Shown: positions 35,427-44,440 of the stretch, piece after piece
How positions within the stretch are numbered: the first letter of the stretch is position 1
Layout: the number at the start of each line of letters is the position of its first letter
Assembly (NCBI GenBank): GCA_016719575.1
Contig: JADJYV010000002.1
Coordinates: 62,001 to 126,000 of the forward strand
From: Pseudobdellovibrionaceae bacterium
GTDB taxonomy: Bacteria; Bdellovibrionota; Bdellovibrionia; Bdellovibrionales; Bdellovibrionaceae
DNA length: 64,000 nt
Direction of reading: 5' to 3'
Position numbers and translations under genes: made by a program
The notes under the pieces: generated by a model
Seen by the model: the letters and a program-made list of their open reading frames with translations, nothing else
Told to the model about the DNA's origin: nothing
Databases searched by the model: none

Positions 35427-36238
35427 GGGCTTACCTTTTTGCGAATGGCTAAAATATCCCCTTCGCGAACCTCATCACTGATGAGCTCGGCGACGGTGCC
35501 ATCAATAATTCCCGTTTTGATTTTGACTGGAGTGAGTCGTTTTGCCCCACGCTTGACAAAAACTTTGTTGTCTTCGATTGCTGCCAGCGGAGCAAGCAGG
35601 ACATCCTTTCGCTCGCTGATTCCAATTGCGACATCCACAGTCATCCCTGGTAATATTTGCTCCGGTAAGTTTGAGGTCTTAATTCGCACCAAAAAATTGT
35701 TATCGTGGGAATAGAGGGACTCTACGACGCCATCAAAACTCTCGCTTCGTAAGCTATCAAAACTGAGTTTGGCTTTTTGGCCTTGGTGAACGCGCAGAGC
35801 ACCTTGTTGTTCAAGGGTTACGACCAGGTACCTATCGGACAAATCGACCACGCTCATAAGGACTGCTTGGGGGAAGACATTTTCTCCAACTTTGACGGGC
35901 AAAAATGTGATCGTGCCATCAAAAGGAGCAGAAAAGACGGTCGAGGGGTCCATGATGATAAGCTTGTCTCCTTTTTTGACCTTGTCTCCCTCTCTCACAA
36001 GAAGCTTTATAACTGTACTTGTGACGCCTGACCGGATTTGATAGGTCTTGACGGCGGTGACGGTACCTATGCCGTAAACGCTTTCGATGATGCTCCCCTT
36101 TTTCAGAGGGTTAGATAGGAGCACGTTGTCAGTATTATTTGTTTTAATGACAGCGGTAATGAAGACAGCAAGGACCATGATCAGGATGAGGGTCGATGCA
36201 ATTCGGTGATTTTTGATCCAAACAACTATTTTCGTCAT
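35423..36238 (-). CDS. HlyD/MacA-type membrane-fusion protein
   Basis: About 271 residues: one N-terminal membrane helix (IASTLILIMVLAVFITAV), a lipoyl half-motif TSTVIKLLVREGDKVKKGDKL, a second barrel-sandwich strand DGTITFLPVKVGENV, and beta-barrel and membrane-proximal domains. It lacks the long alpha-hairpin of MacA, so it is a short adaptor. ATG 36238 was chosen; an in-frame TTG at 36277 has no SD either. Confidence 0.8.
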   Translation of the reverse strand: MTKIVVWIKNHRIASTLILIMVLAVFITAVIKTNNTDNVLLSNPLKKGSIIESVYGIGTVTAVKTYQIRSGVTSTVIKLLVREGDKVKKGDKLIIMDPSTVFSAPFDGTITFLPVKVGENVFPQAVLMSVVDLSDRYLVVTLEQQGALRVHQGQKAKLSFDSLRSESFDGVVESLYSHDNNFLVRIKTSNLPEQILPGMTVDVAIGISERKDVLLAPLAAIEDNKVFVKRGAKRLTPVKIKTGIIDGTVAELISDEVREGDILAIRKKVSP

Positions 36239-36344
36239 AGAGCGATCGTTACTCAAAATCCGAAGCAGTTCAACCAAAGGCTAATTGTGGCGCAAAGCAG
36301 AGACAATTTGTCCGATGGGGTTTAAACTAGGCGTGGGGGTGCTG

Positions 36345-36836
36345 GTGAAAATAATCAATGTGTTAGGGTTATTACTAACAATATTCTTTATCTCTCCAGT
36401 TTCGGCAGAAGTTTGTATAGACAGTGTGTCTAGTTTGAATCAGCATAAATCTGACCTGCCTCTTATTTTAAGAAACCTGCCCGTAAGGTTATCCGTAGAT
36501 AGTATTCTTGTGACAGCTGCGATTTCAATTTGTTCAGTCGGTGAGGATTTAAAGCTAGTAGGCAATGTTTGGACGATTACTGAAATATATGAAGATGAAA
36601 ATTATATCAAAAAAGCCTGTTTTGAAGCTGGGATTTTCACTGTGACTCTGCAAAACGGAAAGACTTATGAAATCAAAGTTGAGAGTGAAAAATCCTTAAA
36701 AATCGAAAACGTTAGTTTTCAAATAGCAGACAAGGCAAAGTATATTGCAGTTGTAAATAAAATAAACACGGCTGCAGATAAAGCTGCTGGCAGGACAACA
36801 ACTGGAAATGGAGGCCGTAATGGCGCGGCCTATTAG
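36345..36836 (+). CDS. Hypothetical exported protein
   Basis: About 163 residues from GTG 36345, which follows a G-rich SD and gives a clean signal peptide (INVLGLLLTIFFISPVSA). The mature chain has a Cys-rich N-terminal half (VCIDS, SICSVG, KACFEAG) and a Gly/Asn-rich end (TTTGNGGRNGAAY). No family recognised. It overlaps the next gene by 17 bp, so the two are probably cotranscribed. Confidence 0.5.
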   Translation: MKIINVLGLLLTIFFISPVSAEVCIDSVSSLNQHKSDLPLILRNLPVRLSVDSILVTAAISICSVGEDLKLVGNVWTITEIYEDENYIKKACFEAGIFTVTLQNGKTYEIKVESEKSLKIENVSFQIADKAKYIAVVNKINTAADKAAGRTTTGNGGRNGAAY

Positions 36837-37341
36837 GCGGGGTTTTCTCTTAATACTTTTACTTTTTAAATTCGCTGGTGCAGCTCCAAATCCTTTCAGG
36901 TCCAAAGAAGAAATTGAATTTATAACCAAAAAGGAAGTTAAGCTTTTAGACTTTGGCAAGTCCGAAAGTTTTGTCGGACTCTTGCGTCGTCCCTTCGAAA
37001 GAAATAGCAACTTGAAGTCCGCAGATCTTTACGCCCTGAAATCAAATGAAAAGTCAAAAGTGGATCCCGATCTTTGCCGGCAGATGCTAGGGCAAATATT
37101 TGGTCCCATTGACAAGATTTCGCTACACGTTGAGAAAATTGATCTATTTAAGACCACGAGGGGGCCAGCGTGTGAGGCTCAGGTTGTCGATGGCAAAGAT
37201 CCAAAAACTAAAATTCCTGAGCGCCGAGTGGTTATTGGTTTTATAAACCTGAAAGCTTTTGCTCTGGTCTTTCATTTTTCAAAGAAATCGAACTCTTCCG
37301 AGCAAGAAGATATTCGTCTTTTTTGGCAGAGCCTCAAGTAA
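36820..37341 (+). CDS. Hypothetical exported protein
   Basis: About 173 residues from ATG 36820, chosen because GGAGG lies 5 nt upstream; ATG 36808 is the alternative. The hydrophobic N-terminus (RRGFLLILLLFKFAGA) is a likely signal peptide. The rest is mixed alpha/beta with two Cys (DLCRQM, PACEAQ). No family recognised. It ends 78 bp before prfB. Confidence 0.5.
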   Translation: MARPIRRGFLLILLLFKFAGAAPNPFRSKEEIEFITKKEVKLLDFGKSESFVGLLRRPFERNSNLKSADLYALKSNEKSKVDPDLCRQMLGQIFGPIDKISLHVEKIDLFKTTRGPACEAQVVDGKDPKTKIPERRVVIGFINLKAFALVFHFSKKSNSSEQEDIRLFWQSLK

Positions 37342-37385
37342 GACTATACCGCAAAACGTCATGAGTTGTCGATCGTTCGCAGCCA

Positions 37386-37413
37386 TTGACTATCTCTGTC
37401 CCCTAGATACACT
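37386..37413 (+). promoter_or_regulatory. Candidate sigma-70 promoter for prfB
   Basis: TTGACT (37386-37391) and TACACT (37408-37413) are 16 bp apart. The expected transcription start falls at about 37420, which is the A of the prfB ATG, so the message could be leaderless. Confidence 0.5.
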
Positions 37414-37419
37414 GGCCCC

Positions 37420-38563
37420 ATGTCTTTAGTTACAGAAGTTTCGGATATCAAAAAAAAGCTTGTGGACCTTGAGAAGTTTGGTAACGAACTTCGGGGGTAT
37501 CTTTGACCTAGACAAAAAGCAGAAGCGCCTCGCCGAATTAGCCATGGCCGCCGAAAATCCTGCGATCTGGGAAAAGCCGACAGAAATGCAAAAAATAAAC
37601 AAAGAAAAGGCACTTCTCGATAAAGCCGTGGCCGAGTGGAAGACTTTTAGCGGGCGTCTCGAAGATGCAAAGGTTTTGCTTGAGATGGCTATCGAAGGAA
37701 GCGACGAGGAGTCTTTTGGCGAGGTGAAGGCTGAAGTTCTCGCGATTGAAAAAATTGGTCAGGATCTAGAGCTCAATAGACTCCTGAGTGGTGAGATGGA
37801 CGCTAACAGCACTTATCTTTCGATTAATTCTGGAGCCGGCGGGACAGAGTCCTGCGATTGGGCTCAGATGTTGTTGCGCATGTATACTCGTTATGCGGAA
37901 CACCACGGATACCGTGTTGAGATTTTAGATATGACAGAGGGGGAGGGCGCAGGAATCAAATCTTGCACTCTCTTGATTGAAGGGCCCTATGCTTATGGTT
38001 ACTTAAAAGCCGAGTCGGGAGTCCATCGTCTGGTGCGAATTTCTCCTTTTGATTCGAATGCCCGAAGGCATACTTCTTTTGCATCAGTGTTTGCATGGCC
38101 AGAAGTCGATGATGATATCAATATTGAAATTCGTCCGGACGATCTCAAGGTTGAGACCTTTAGGTCCAGCGGAGCCGGAGGTCAGCATGTCAACAAGACT
38201 GACTCTGCAGTGCGTATGTATCATTTGCCTTCCGGGATTATCGTTTCGTGTCAAACGCAGCGAAGTCAAATTCAGAATCGCGAGAAAGCCCTGAAGATGC
38301 TCAAGGCAGCCCTTTATGAAAAAGAGATCGAAAAAAGAAATGCCGAAAAAGATGCTATGAACTCACAAAAAAAAGCAAACGAGTGGGGCTCGCAAATTCG
38401 TTCGTATGTGATGCATCCTTATCAGTTGGTCAAGGACCACCGGACCGATTTTGAAACGAATCAAGTTGATGATATCATGGACGGAGAACTCGATGGATTT
38501 ATTATGTCGTATTTAAAAACGTACATGCAACCTCTTGCAAATAATGAAGTAGTTATAAAATAA
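37420..38563 (+). CDS. prfB: Peptide chain release factor 2 (programmed +1 frameshift)
   Basis: RF2 releases peptides at UGA and UAA. Zero frame runs ATG 37420 through 28 codons to CTT TGA C at 37501-37507. After a +1 shift the GAC at 37505 continues to 38563, giving about 380 residues. Visible motifs are the SPF stop-recognition triplet (VRISPFDSN) and the GGQ peptidyl-hydrolysis loop (SGAGGQHVNKT). The frameshift autoregulates RF2. No SD precedes the ATG. The lol genes follow immediately (TAA then ATG). Confidence 0.97.
37492..37507 (+). promoter_or_regulatory. RF2 +1 programmed frameshift site
   Basis: CGGGGGTATCTTTGAC contains the internal SD-like run, the three-base spacer, the CTT slip codon and TGA followed by C. 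It differs from the E. coli site only in its first base as I recall it. Low RF2 slows UGA reading and favours the shift. Confidence 0.95.
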
Positions 38564-39790
38564 ATGAAACAACTCGTTTGGATTGCGTCGCGCTTACTCT
38601 TCTCTAAAAGAACCCTCTTCGGTGGTTCGGCTGTTTTTTCACTCACGGGGCTTGTACTTGGTGTCGGAGCTTTGGTCGCTTCTATGGCGGTGGTGAGTGG
38701 ATTTGAGGCTTCGCTGCGTTCGGCGATGGCCGATGTTACGGGGCATGTACAAATCATCAAGCGTCCCATGCTGAGTGATCCGTGGCAAGAACTTGAGAAC
38801 GGGATACGAAAAACCGAACCAACATTGGTGGCTTCTGTGCGTTTTCTTAGGACTGAAGCCGTGCTTGCTCATCAGGGAGTGGTCTCTGGTGTGATGATTC
38901 AAGGAGTCGACGAAATACGGGCGCCCGAGGTGCTTAATTTTTCATCTCGGCTCGTTTCTGGTGAATTGAATTTGAAACCCAATGGAGAAAAAACTCCAGC
39001 TCTGATTGGCAAACGCATCGCCAGTCGGTTGGGGTTGAAAGTCGGAGATTTATTTCGGGTCGTGATGCCAGTTCCGGATGCTATTGATCCCGGAAGATTT
39101 GAAAGACGCATTGTTGAGTTTCAAGTTCGAGGCGTTCTTGATCTGGGAAAAAATGATTGGAATGAGCGCATGATTATCACAACACTTGAGGCGGCGCAAA
39201 AGCTCGTGCAGGTTGGAGATCGTTACAGTGGTTTGTTGCTCAAGTTTGAAGATGTTAATTATGCTCGGACGGCGGCTTTTCATCTGAGTCAAAATTTAGG
39301 GCCTGGATATTTGGTTTATGATTGGAGAGAACTCAATGAAAATCTTTTTGAGGCTGTCAAAATTGAGCGGGTTGTGATTTTTTTGGTCATTCTTATCATC
39401 GTCATCGTTGCGTCGTTCAATGTGGCTAGCACCCTCTTTGTCAACGTCGTCCAAAGATATGCAGACATTGCGATATTAAAAACCCTTGGGCTAACAGAAA
39501 AAAGTATTTTGAAGATGTTCAGCTTTCAGGGGCTTTTTATGGGGGCTATTGGATTAATTTTCGGAACTCTCTTCGGTTTTGTTCTATGCGTATTATTTAC
39601 GATTATTCAAGCGACCATGGGCGTTTTGTCTGGTTCTGTCTATCGAATTGATTCTATCCAGCCAGAATTGCGCTTCGTCGATTGGATTGCCATCGCCGCT
39701 GTTACAATGTTGATTAGTTTTTTTGCAACGTTAGCTCCAGCATTGCGGGGATCTCGGTTGAACCCGGTGGAGGGACTCAAGTATGGGTGA
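38564..39790 (+). CDS. lolC: Lipoprotein-releasing ABC permease LolC/LolE
   Basis: 408 residues: an N-terminal membrane helix (GLVLGVGALVASMAVVSGF), the family motif ASRLLFSKR and SGFEASLRSAM, a periplasmic domain, and three C-terminal helices. LolCDE extracts outer-membrane lipoproteins to LolA. Only one permease gene is present here, so the channel may be a homodimer, or a second permease lies elsewhere. It overlaps lolD by 8 bp. Confidence 0.88.
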   Translation: MKQLVWIASRLLFSKRTLFGGSAVFSLTGLVLGVGALVASMAVVSGFEASLRSAMADVTGHVQIIKRPMLSDPWQELENGIRKTEPTLVASVRFLRTEAVLAHQGVVSGVMIQGVDEIRAPEVLNFSSRLVSGELNLKPNGEKTPALIGKRIASRLGLKVGDLFRVVMPVPDAIDPGRFERRIVEFQVRGVLDLGKNDWNERMIITTLEAAQKLVQVGDRYSGLLLKFEDVNYARTAAFHLSQNLGPGYLVYDWRELNENLFEAVKIERVVIFLVILIIVIVASFNVASTLFVNVVQRYADIAILKTLGLTEKSILKMFSFQGLFMGAIGLIFGTLFGFVLCVLFTIIQATMGVLSGSVYRIDSIQPELRFVDWIAIAAVTMLISFFATLAPALRGSRLNPVEGLKYG

Positions 39791-40469
39791 TACAAACTCG
39801 CCTCTCATTTGTGCAGATTCGATCGTAAAATCCTACCCGCAGGGGGATGGCGGGGAGTTGCAAATCCTGCGAGGTCTTTCTCTTGATATTTATGAAGGCG
39901 AAGCTCTCTGTATACTGGGATCGTCGGGGGCTGGCAAAAGTACCTTCTTGCAGATTTTAGGAACTTTGGATCGTCCTCAGAGTGGGCAACTTTTGTTTCA
40001 TAATCGAGACTTGCTAAAGATGGATGACGATGAGTTGGCACTTTTTCGAAATGAAAAAATGGGCTTTGTTTTTCAGTTTCACCATTTGCTTGCTGAGTTT
40101 AATGCCTTGGAAAATGTGATGATACCTTGCCGAATTGCTGGGCAGTCGGTGCGCGAAGCAAAGGGGAGAGCCTCAGAACTTTTATATCAAATGGGGTTAG
40201 GAGAGCGTTTGGCGCATTATCCAGCACAGCTCAGTGGTGGCGAGCTGCAGCGCGTGGCTATTGCGCGGGCTTTGGTTCGTCGTCCCAAAGTTTTATTTGC
40301 GGACGAGCCGACAGGCAATCTTGATATGCAAAATAGTCAGCGCATTCAAGACTTGTTTTTTGAATTGAAGGAGCACTATGGCCTAGCTTTAGTTGTTGTC
40401 ACTCATGACCTGGTGTTTGCTCAAAAATTCCCCAAAATTTTGCGGATGAAAGATGGCCAGTGGGCCTAA
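39783..40469 (+). CDS. lolD: Lipoprotein-releasing ABC ATPase LolD
   Basis: 228 residues with Walker A GSSGAGKST, the LolD-typical KMGFVFQFHHLLAEFNALENVM, signature LSGGELQRVAIARAL and Walker B VLFADEPTGNLD. It overlaps the permease gene and precedes bamA. Confidence 0.92.
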   Translation: MGDTNSPLICADSIVKSYPQGDGGELQILRGLSLDIYEGEALCILGSSGAGKSTFLQILGTLDRPQSGQLLFHNRDLLKMDDDELALFRNEKMGFVFQFHHLLAEFNALENVMIPCRIAGQSVREAKGRASELLYQMGLGERLAHYPAQLSGGELQRVAIARALVRRPKVLFADEPTGNLDMQNSQRIQDLFFELKEHYGLALVVVTHDLVFAQKFPKILRMKDGQWA

Positions 40470-40472
40470 CGT

Positions 40473-40501
40473 TTGACAAGCCTTTGGTCTTGGGCTACGC
40501 T
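40473..40501 (+). promoter_or_regulatory. Candidate promoter upstream of bamA
   Basis: TTGACA (40473-40478) is 17 bp from TACGCT (40496-40501), just after the lolD stop. It would give a leader of about 75 nt before the bamA TTG. The -10 is only a partial match. Confidence 0.4.
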
Positions 40502-40583
40502 TTCCCTTTGTTTTTCTAAGTAGCTAAAACTTCTGGGAAAATTTAAACTCCAGAAAAAAAAGAATCAATAAGGAAGATCGACA

Positions 40584-43031
40584 TTGTCACCTCATAGCAA
40601 AATTCTTTTTTCAAAGCTCTCGTTCTGTTTTTGTTGGCGTTTTGTTTTTCTGTTTTCGTTGTTTTTTGCGATGCCCAGTTTTTCCCAAACGTCCTCAACA
40701 AAAAAGAAAGCACCGCTAGCAAAGGCAAGTGGCAGTCGCTCACAACAAGAGTTGCGTGTTGTCAGCGTCGAAGCTACAGGGATGAAGAAGCTAGAAAAAG
40801 ATGCCATTGTAAACCGCTTGGTTACCAAGGTTGGGGCTGTCTATTCTGAACTAAATATTCGCGAAGATGTGAGGGCTCTTTTCAAAAGTGGTTACTTTGT
40901 AAATGTTGAAGTGGATCGTGAAGTTAAGGCGAGTGATGTTCGTTTAACGTACCGGGTGACCGAGAAGCCCTCGATTGTTGAGGTGGTCTATGAAGGCAAC
41001 TCGGAGGTTAAAAGTGAAGATTTGGCCGAGGCTTCTGGAATTAAGGCTTATGAGATTCTTAATATGGCTAAAGTCAGAGAAGCCACTGAAAAAATTCAGA
41101 AATTATACGAAGACAAGGGCTTTTTTCTCGCAAGGGTTGAGCCAGCCATTGAAGAAGTCAAAAAAGATGAGTCATCTCGGTTGATATTTAAGATCAAAGA
41201 AAACGACAAAGTGAAAGTCAAAAAAATCACCATCATTGGAGCGAAGAAGATTTCTGATACCACTCTTAAGGGCAACATGCTTACAAAAGAGGGCGGATTT
41301 TTTTCTTTTATGAGTGGTTCTGGGGCTTATAAGCAAGAGGCTTTTGATCGCGATGTTGTGGCTCTTCGCTATGTGTATTACAACCAGGGATATATAAAGG
41401 CCAAAATTGATCGCCCTCAAGTGAATGTGACTCCTGATAAAAAAAGTATTTATATCGCTTTTCATGTGGATGAGGGTGAACAGTATAACGTTGGCGAAAT
41501 TGATTTTGGCGGCGATGTTTTGTTTCCGAAGCAAGAGCTCTCAGAAGCAATTAAGCTTTCTTCGGGGAATGTATTTGCCTACGATGTTCTCTATAAAGAT
41601 CTCAGTGATCTTCAGGCAAAGTACGGGGATTTGGGCTATGCCTTTGCAAACGTGATTCCGCGCACCCGTATTAACGATAAAGATCTTAAGGTTGATTTGC
41701 TTTTTGAGTTCGATAAGGGCAACAAAGTTTATTTTGGCGATATTAATGTTGTGGGCAACTCGAAGACTCGTGACAAGGTGGTTCGGCGAGAACTTAAGGT
41801 CCGAGAGGGCGAGCTTTACAACGAAACTCGCCGTCGTCAGTCTCTAGAAAATGTGCAACGGCTTGGTTTTTTTGATGAAGTGAACTTCAAGACATCAACA
41901 TCCCCTGAAAAGCCGGATATCCTAAATATGGACATTGTGGTTAAAGAGAGAAATACAGGGCAAATTCAATTGGGAGCAGGTTACGGCAGCGTGACCGGCT
42001 TTACCTTGCAGGGTTCTGTTAATCAGACAAACTTTTTAGGAAAAGGGCAGAACCTCGGTGCCTCATTGAACCTTAGCGATACTGGAAGCTATTACAACTT
42101 CACTTTTACTGAGCCCTATTTTCAAGACACTCAGTGGTCACTCGGAACAGAGTTGTATCAAAGCGCTGATAATGGACGCTCCGATTATGATGAAAAACGT
42201 GCGGGTGGATCTCTTAGTTTGGGGCATCCTTTGGGTGAGGACTGGCGAGGGACGCTTCGTTACAAGCTAGATAAGACAACCTTGACGGCAGTCAACGATC
42301 AAGCGGGAAATCCAGTGACGGACTTTGCTGTCTTTCCAATTGAAACGGCAAACGGCTACACGAGTTCATTGACAACATCGATTCAGTACGACACTCGCAA
42401 TGATCGCTTTATGACTAGTAAAGGGATTCTCACGAGTTTCTCCTATGAATATGCTGGTATTGGTGGGGATCTCAAGTATCAGAAGGGGACCGCTATTTTT
42501 AGATATTTTAAAAATGTTTTCTGGGATGTGGTCTGGAGAAACTCAGCAACCTACGGAAAGATTGAAAGCTCGGACCCAAATAGAAATCCACCCTTCAATC
42601 AATTGTATCTTCTTGGGGGACCTTACTCTTTGCGAGGCTATCGTCCTTATCGTATAGGTAAACAAGTTCGATCGCAAAAGGCTTACGATGCGGCCTTGAC
42701 GGGTATTCCAACCCCATCGGATGAGCAGAAGGCCCGCGCCGAAGAAAAAGCCATGGTCTTTTACGGTGGTCAGCAGCAGTTAATGTATCAAACGGAATTG
42801 CAGTTCCCTCTGATTAATGAGGCCAAAATCATGGGTGTTGTTTTTTATGATATCGGGCAGGCCGAAGATCAACTAACATCGACGAAACTCTTTGCGGATG
42901 TGGGCTTTGGTATTCGTTGGTTTTCGCCCATTGGACCTCTTCGTTTTGAGTGGGGCTTCCCATTGAATAGAGATCCGATTTATCATCAAGATCCGATGAT
43001 TTTTGATTTTTCGATCGGAACGCCATTTTAG
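40584..43031 (+). CDS. bamA: Outer-membrane assembly factor BamA
   Basis: 815 residues: signal peptide to about residue 34 (FLFSLFFAMPSFSQ), five POTRA repeats (~50-395), then an Omp85 barrel with the LRGYRPYRIG loop motif equivalent to VRGF, and a terminal Phe (FSIGTPF). BamA inserts beta-barrel proteins. The start is TTG 40584 with AAGGAAG 8 nt upstream. skp and lpxA follow in the classical order, though lpxD and fabZ are missing between them. Confidence 0.95.
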   Translation: MSPHSKILFSKLSFCFCWRFVFLFSLFFAMPSFSQTSSTKKKAPLAKASGSRSQQELRVVSVEATGMKKLEKDAIVNRLVTKVGAVYSELNIREDVRALFKSGYFVNVEVDREVKASDVRLTYRVTEKPSIVEVVYEGNSEVKSEDLAEASGIKAYEILNMAKVREATEKIQKLYEDKGFFLARVEPAIEEVKKDESSRLIFKIKENDKVKVKKITIIGAKKISDTTLKGNMLTKEGGFFSFMSGSGAYKQEAFDRDVVALRYVYYNQGYIKAKIDRPQVNVTPDKKSIYIAFHVDEGEQYNVGEIDFGGDVLFPKQELSEAIKLSSGNVFAYDVLYKDLSDLQAKYGDLGYAFANVIPRTRINDKDLKVDLLFEFDKGNKVYFGDINVVGNSKTRDKVVRRELKVREGELYNETRRRQSLENVQRLGFFDEVNFKTSTSPEKPDILNMDIVVKERNTGQIQLGAGYGSVTGFTLQGSVNQTNFLGKGQNLGASLNLSDTGSYYNFTFTEPYFQDTQWSLGTELYQSADNGRSDYDEKRAGGSLSLGHPLGEDWRGTLRYKLDKTTLTAVNDQAGNPVTDFAVFPIETANGYTSSLTTSIQYDTRNDRFMTSKGILTSFSYEYAGIGGDLKYQKGTAIFRYFKNVFWDVVWRNSATYGKIESSDPNRNPPFNQLYLLGGPYSLRGYRPYRIGKQVRSQKAYDAALTGIPTPSDEQKARAEEKAMVFYGGQQQLMYQTELQFPLINEAKIMGVVFYDIGQAEDQLTSTKLFADVGFGIRWFSPIGPLRFEWGFPLNRDPIYHQDPMIFDFSIGTPF

Positions 43032-43083
43032 ATTTTTTTAAATTAACTTTTACATATTAACAAAAAAGAAATTGGGGGCTTAG

Positions 43084-43599
43084 ATGAAAAGACAAATGGG
43101 ATTAAAAACAGCACTGATGAGTGCTTTGGTTTTAGCTGCAAGCATGGCTCACGCTGAAGTGAAAATTGGCTTTGTGGATATGCAAAAAGCCATCCAAAGC
43201 ACGGCTGCAGGAAAAAAAGCTAAAGCAGAACTTGAAGGTGAGTTTAATAAGAAGAAAAAAGAACTTGAAAAAAAAGAAGCTGATCTTAAGAAGATGGGCG
43301 AGGATCTAGAACGAAAGAAAGCTGTTTTATCTGAAGAAGTGCTGGGTAAAAAGCAGGCAGAATTTCAAGAGGAAATGTTAAAATACCGGGACGTGGTTGG
43401 TAAGAGCCAAATAGAAATTCAGAAAAAAGAACGCGACCTAACGGCTCCGATTTTGGACAAAATGAAAAAGGTGATTGAAAAAGTAGCAAAAGATAAAGGC
43501 TACTCAATGATTCTTGAAAATAGTCAAATGGTTCTATTTGCGACTGCAGATTCAGATTTGACGGATGATATTATCAAGGCTTACGAGAAAGAAAAATAG
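43084..43599 (+). CDS. skp: OmpH/Skp periplasmic chaperone
   Basis: 171 residues: signal peptide ending SMAHA-E, then VKIGFVDMQKAIQSTAAGK, a Lys/Glu-rich coiled coil forming the tentacles (~45-110), and GYSMILENSQMVLFA. Skp escorts unfolded outer-membrane proteins to BamA, which is encoded just upstream. Confidence 0.93.
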   Translation: MKRQMGLKTALMSALVLAASMAHAEVKIGFVDMQKAIQSTAAGKKAKAELEGEFNKKKKELEKKEADLKKMGEDLERKKAVLSEEVLGKKQAEFQEEMLKYRDVVGKSQIEIQKKERDLTAPILDKMKKVIEKVAKDKGYSMILENSQMVLFATADSDLTDDIIKAYEKEK

Positions 43600-43621
43600 T
43601 TCCTAGCTAAGGAGTGTTCCC

Positions 43622-44440
43622 GTGAAAATCCATCCAACCAGTGTGGTTTCGCCCGATGTTAAAATTGCTGAAGGTGTCGAAATTGGTCCTTACTGTTTGA
43701 TTCAAGGAAAAGGGAAGATCGGCAAGGGCACTTTTATTGAGGGGCATGTTACTTTAGGCTACCGGCATGGGATTGTTGAGATTGGCGAGAACAATCACTT
43801 TTCTCCTGGGGCCGTAATCGGAGGCCCCCCTCAGGATATCTCCTATAAAGATGAAGAAACCAGTCTCATTATCGGGAATAATAATACCTTTCGAGAGTTT
43901 TCTACCGCCAATTTAGCAACCTCAAAGGGTGATAAAAAAACTGAGATTGGGAATAACTGCTATTTTATGGCCTACACCCATGTCGGACATGATTGCAAAA
44001 TAGGCAATAATGTTATTGTTGCGAATGACTGCCACTTGGGCGGCCATTGTGAAATCGAAGACAATGTTGTTATCGGCGGTTTGTGTGGATTTAATCAGTT
44101 TACTCGAGTTGGGCGAGGGGCCTTTATTGCTGGAAGTTCGGTCATTAATAAAGACATTCCCCCTTTTGCAAAGGCCCAGGGTAACTACGCAGTTGTTCGC
44201 GCTACGAATAAAATCGGCTTGATTCGCAAAGGTTTTTCACGAGAAGAAGCCAATAATATTCACAAAGCTATTCGTATCATGGCCATGGGAAATGGCACCG
44301 TTGATGAAAACATTGAGCGCATTCGCCAGGAATGTACTCCGAGTGAAAACTTGGAGCATTTTATCCATTTTATAAAGAGTTCTAAGCGCGGCATTGCCAT
44401 TGGTCGCAACCAAAAAGAGGTGGGAGATGATGAGTCGTAA
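43622..44440 (+). CDS. lpxA: UDP-GlcNAc (or GlcNAc3N) acyltransferase LpxA
   Basis: 272 residues, a left-handed beta-helix of hexapeptide repeats. It has the catalytic His region YTHVGHDCKIGNNVIVAN and GGLCGFNQFTRVGRGAF. LpxA starts lipid A synthesis. Because a GnnA-like gene overlaps its 3' end, its natural substrate may be the 3-amino sugar nucleotide. GTG start with AGGAG upstream. Confidence 0.95.
   Translation: MKIHPTSVVSPDVKIAEGVEIGPYCLIQGKGKIGKGTFIEGHVTLGYRHGIVEIGENNHFSPGAVIGGPPQDISYKDEETSLIIGNNNTFREFSTANLATSKGDKKTEIGNNCYFMAYTHVGHDCKIGNNVIVANDCHLGGHCEIEDNVVIGGLCGFNQFTRVGRGAFIAGSSVINKDIPPFAKAQGNYAVVRATNKIGLIRKGFSREEANNIHKAIRIMAMGNGTVDENIERIRQECTPSENLEHFIHFIKSSKRGIAIGRNQKEVGDDES

Noticed and set aside
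37460..38563. prfB starting at ATG 37460
   Set aside because: Misses the N-terminus; the zero-frame start at 37420 and CTT TGA C site explain the gene.
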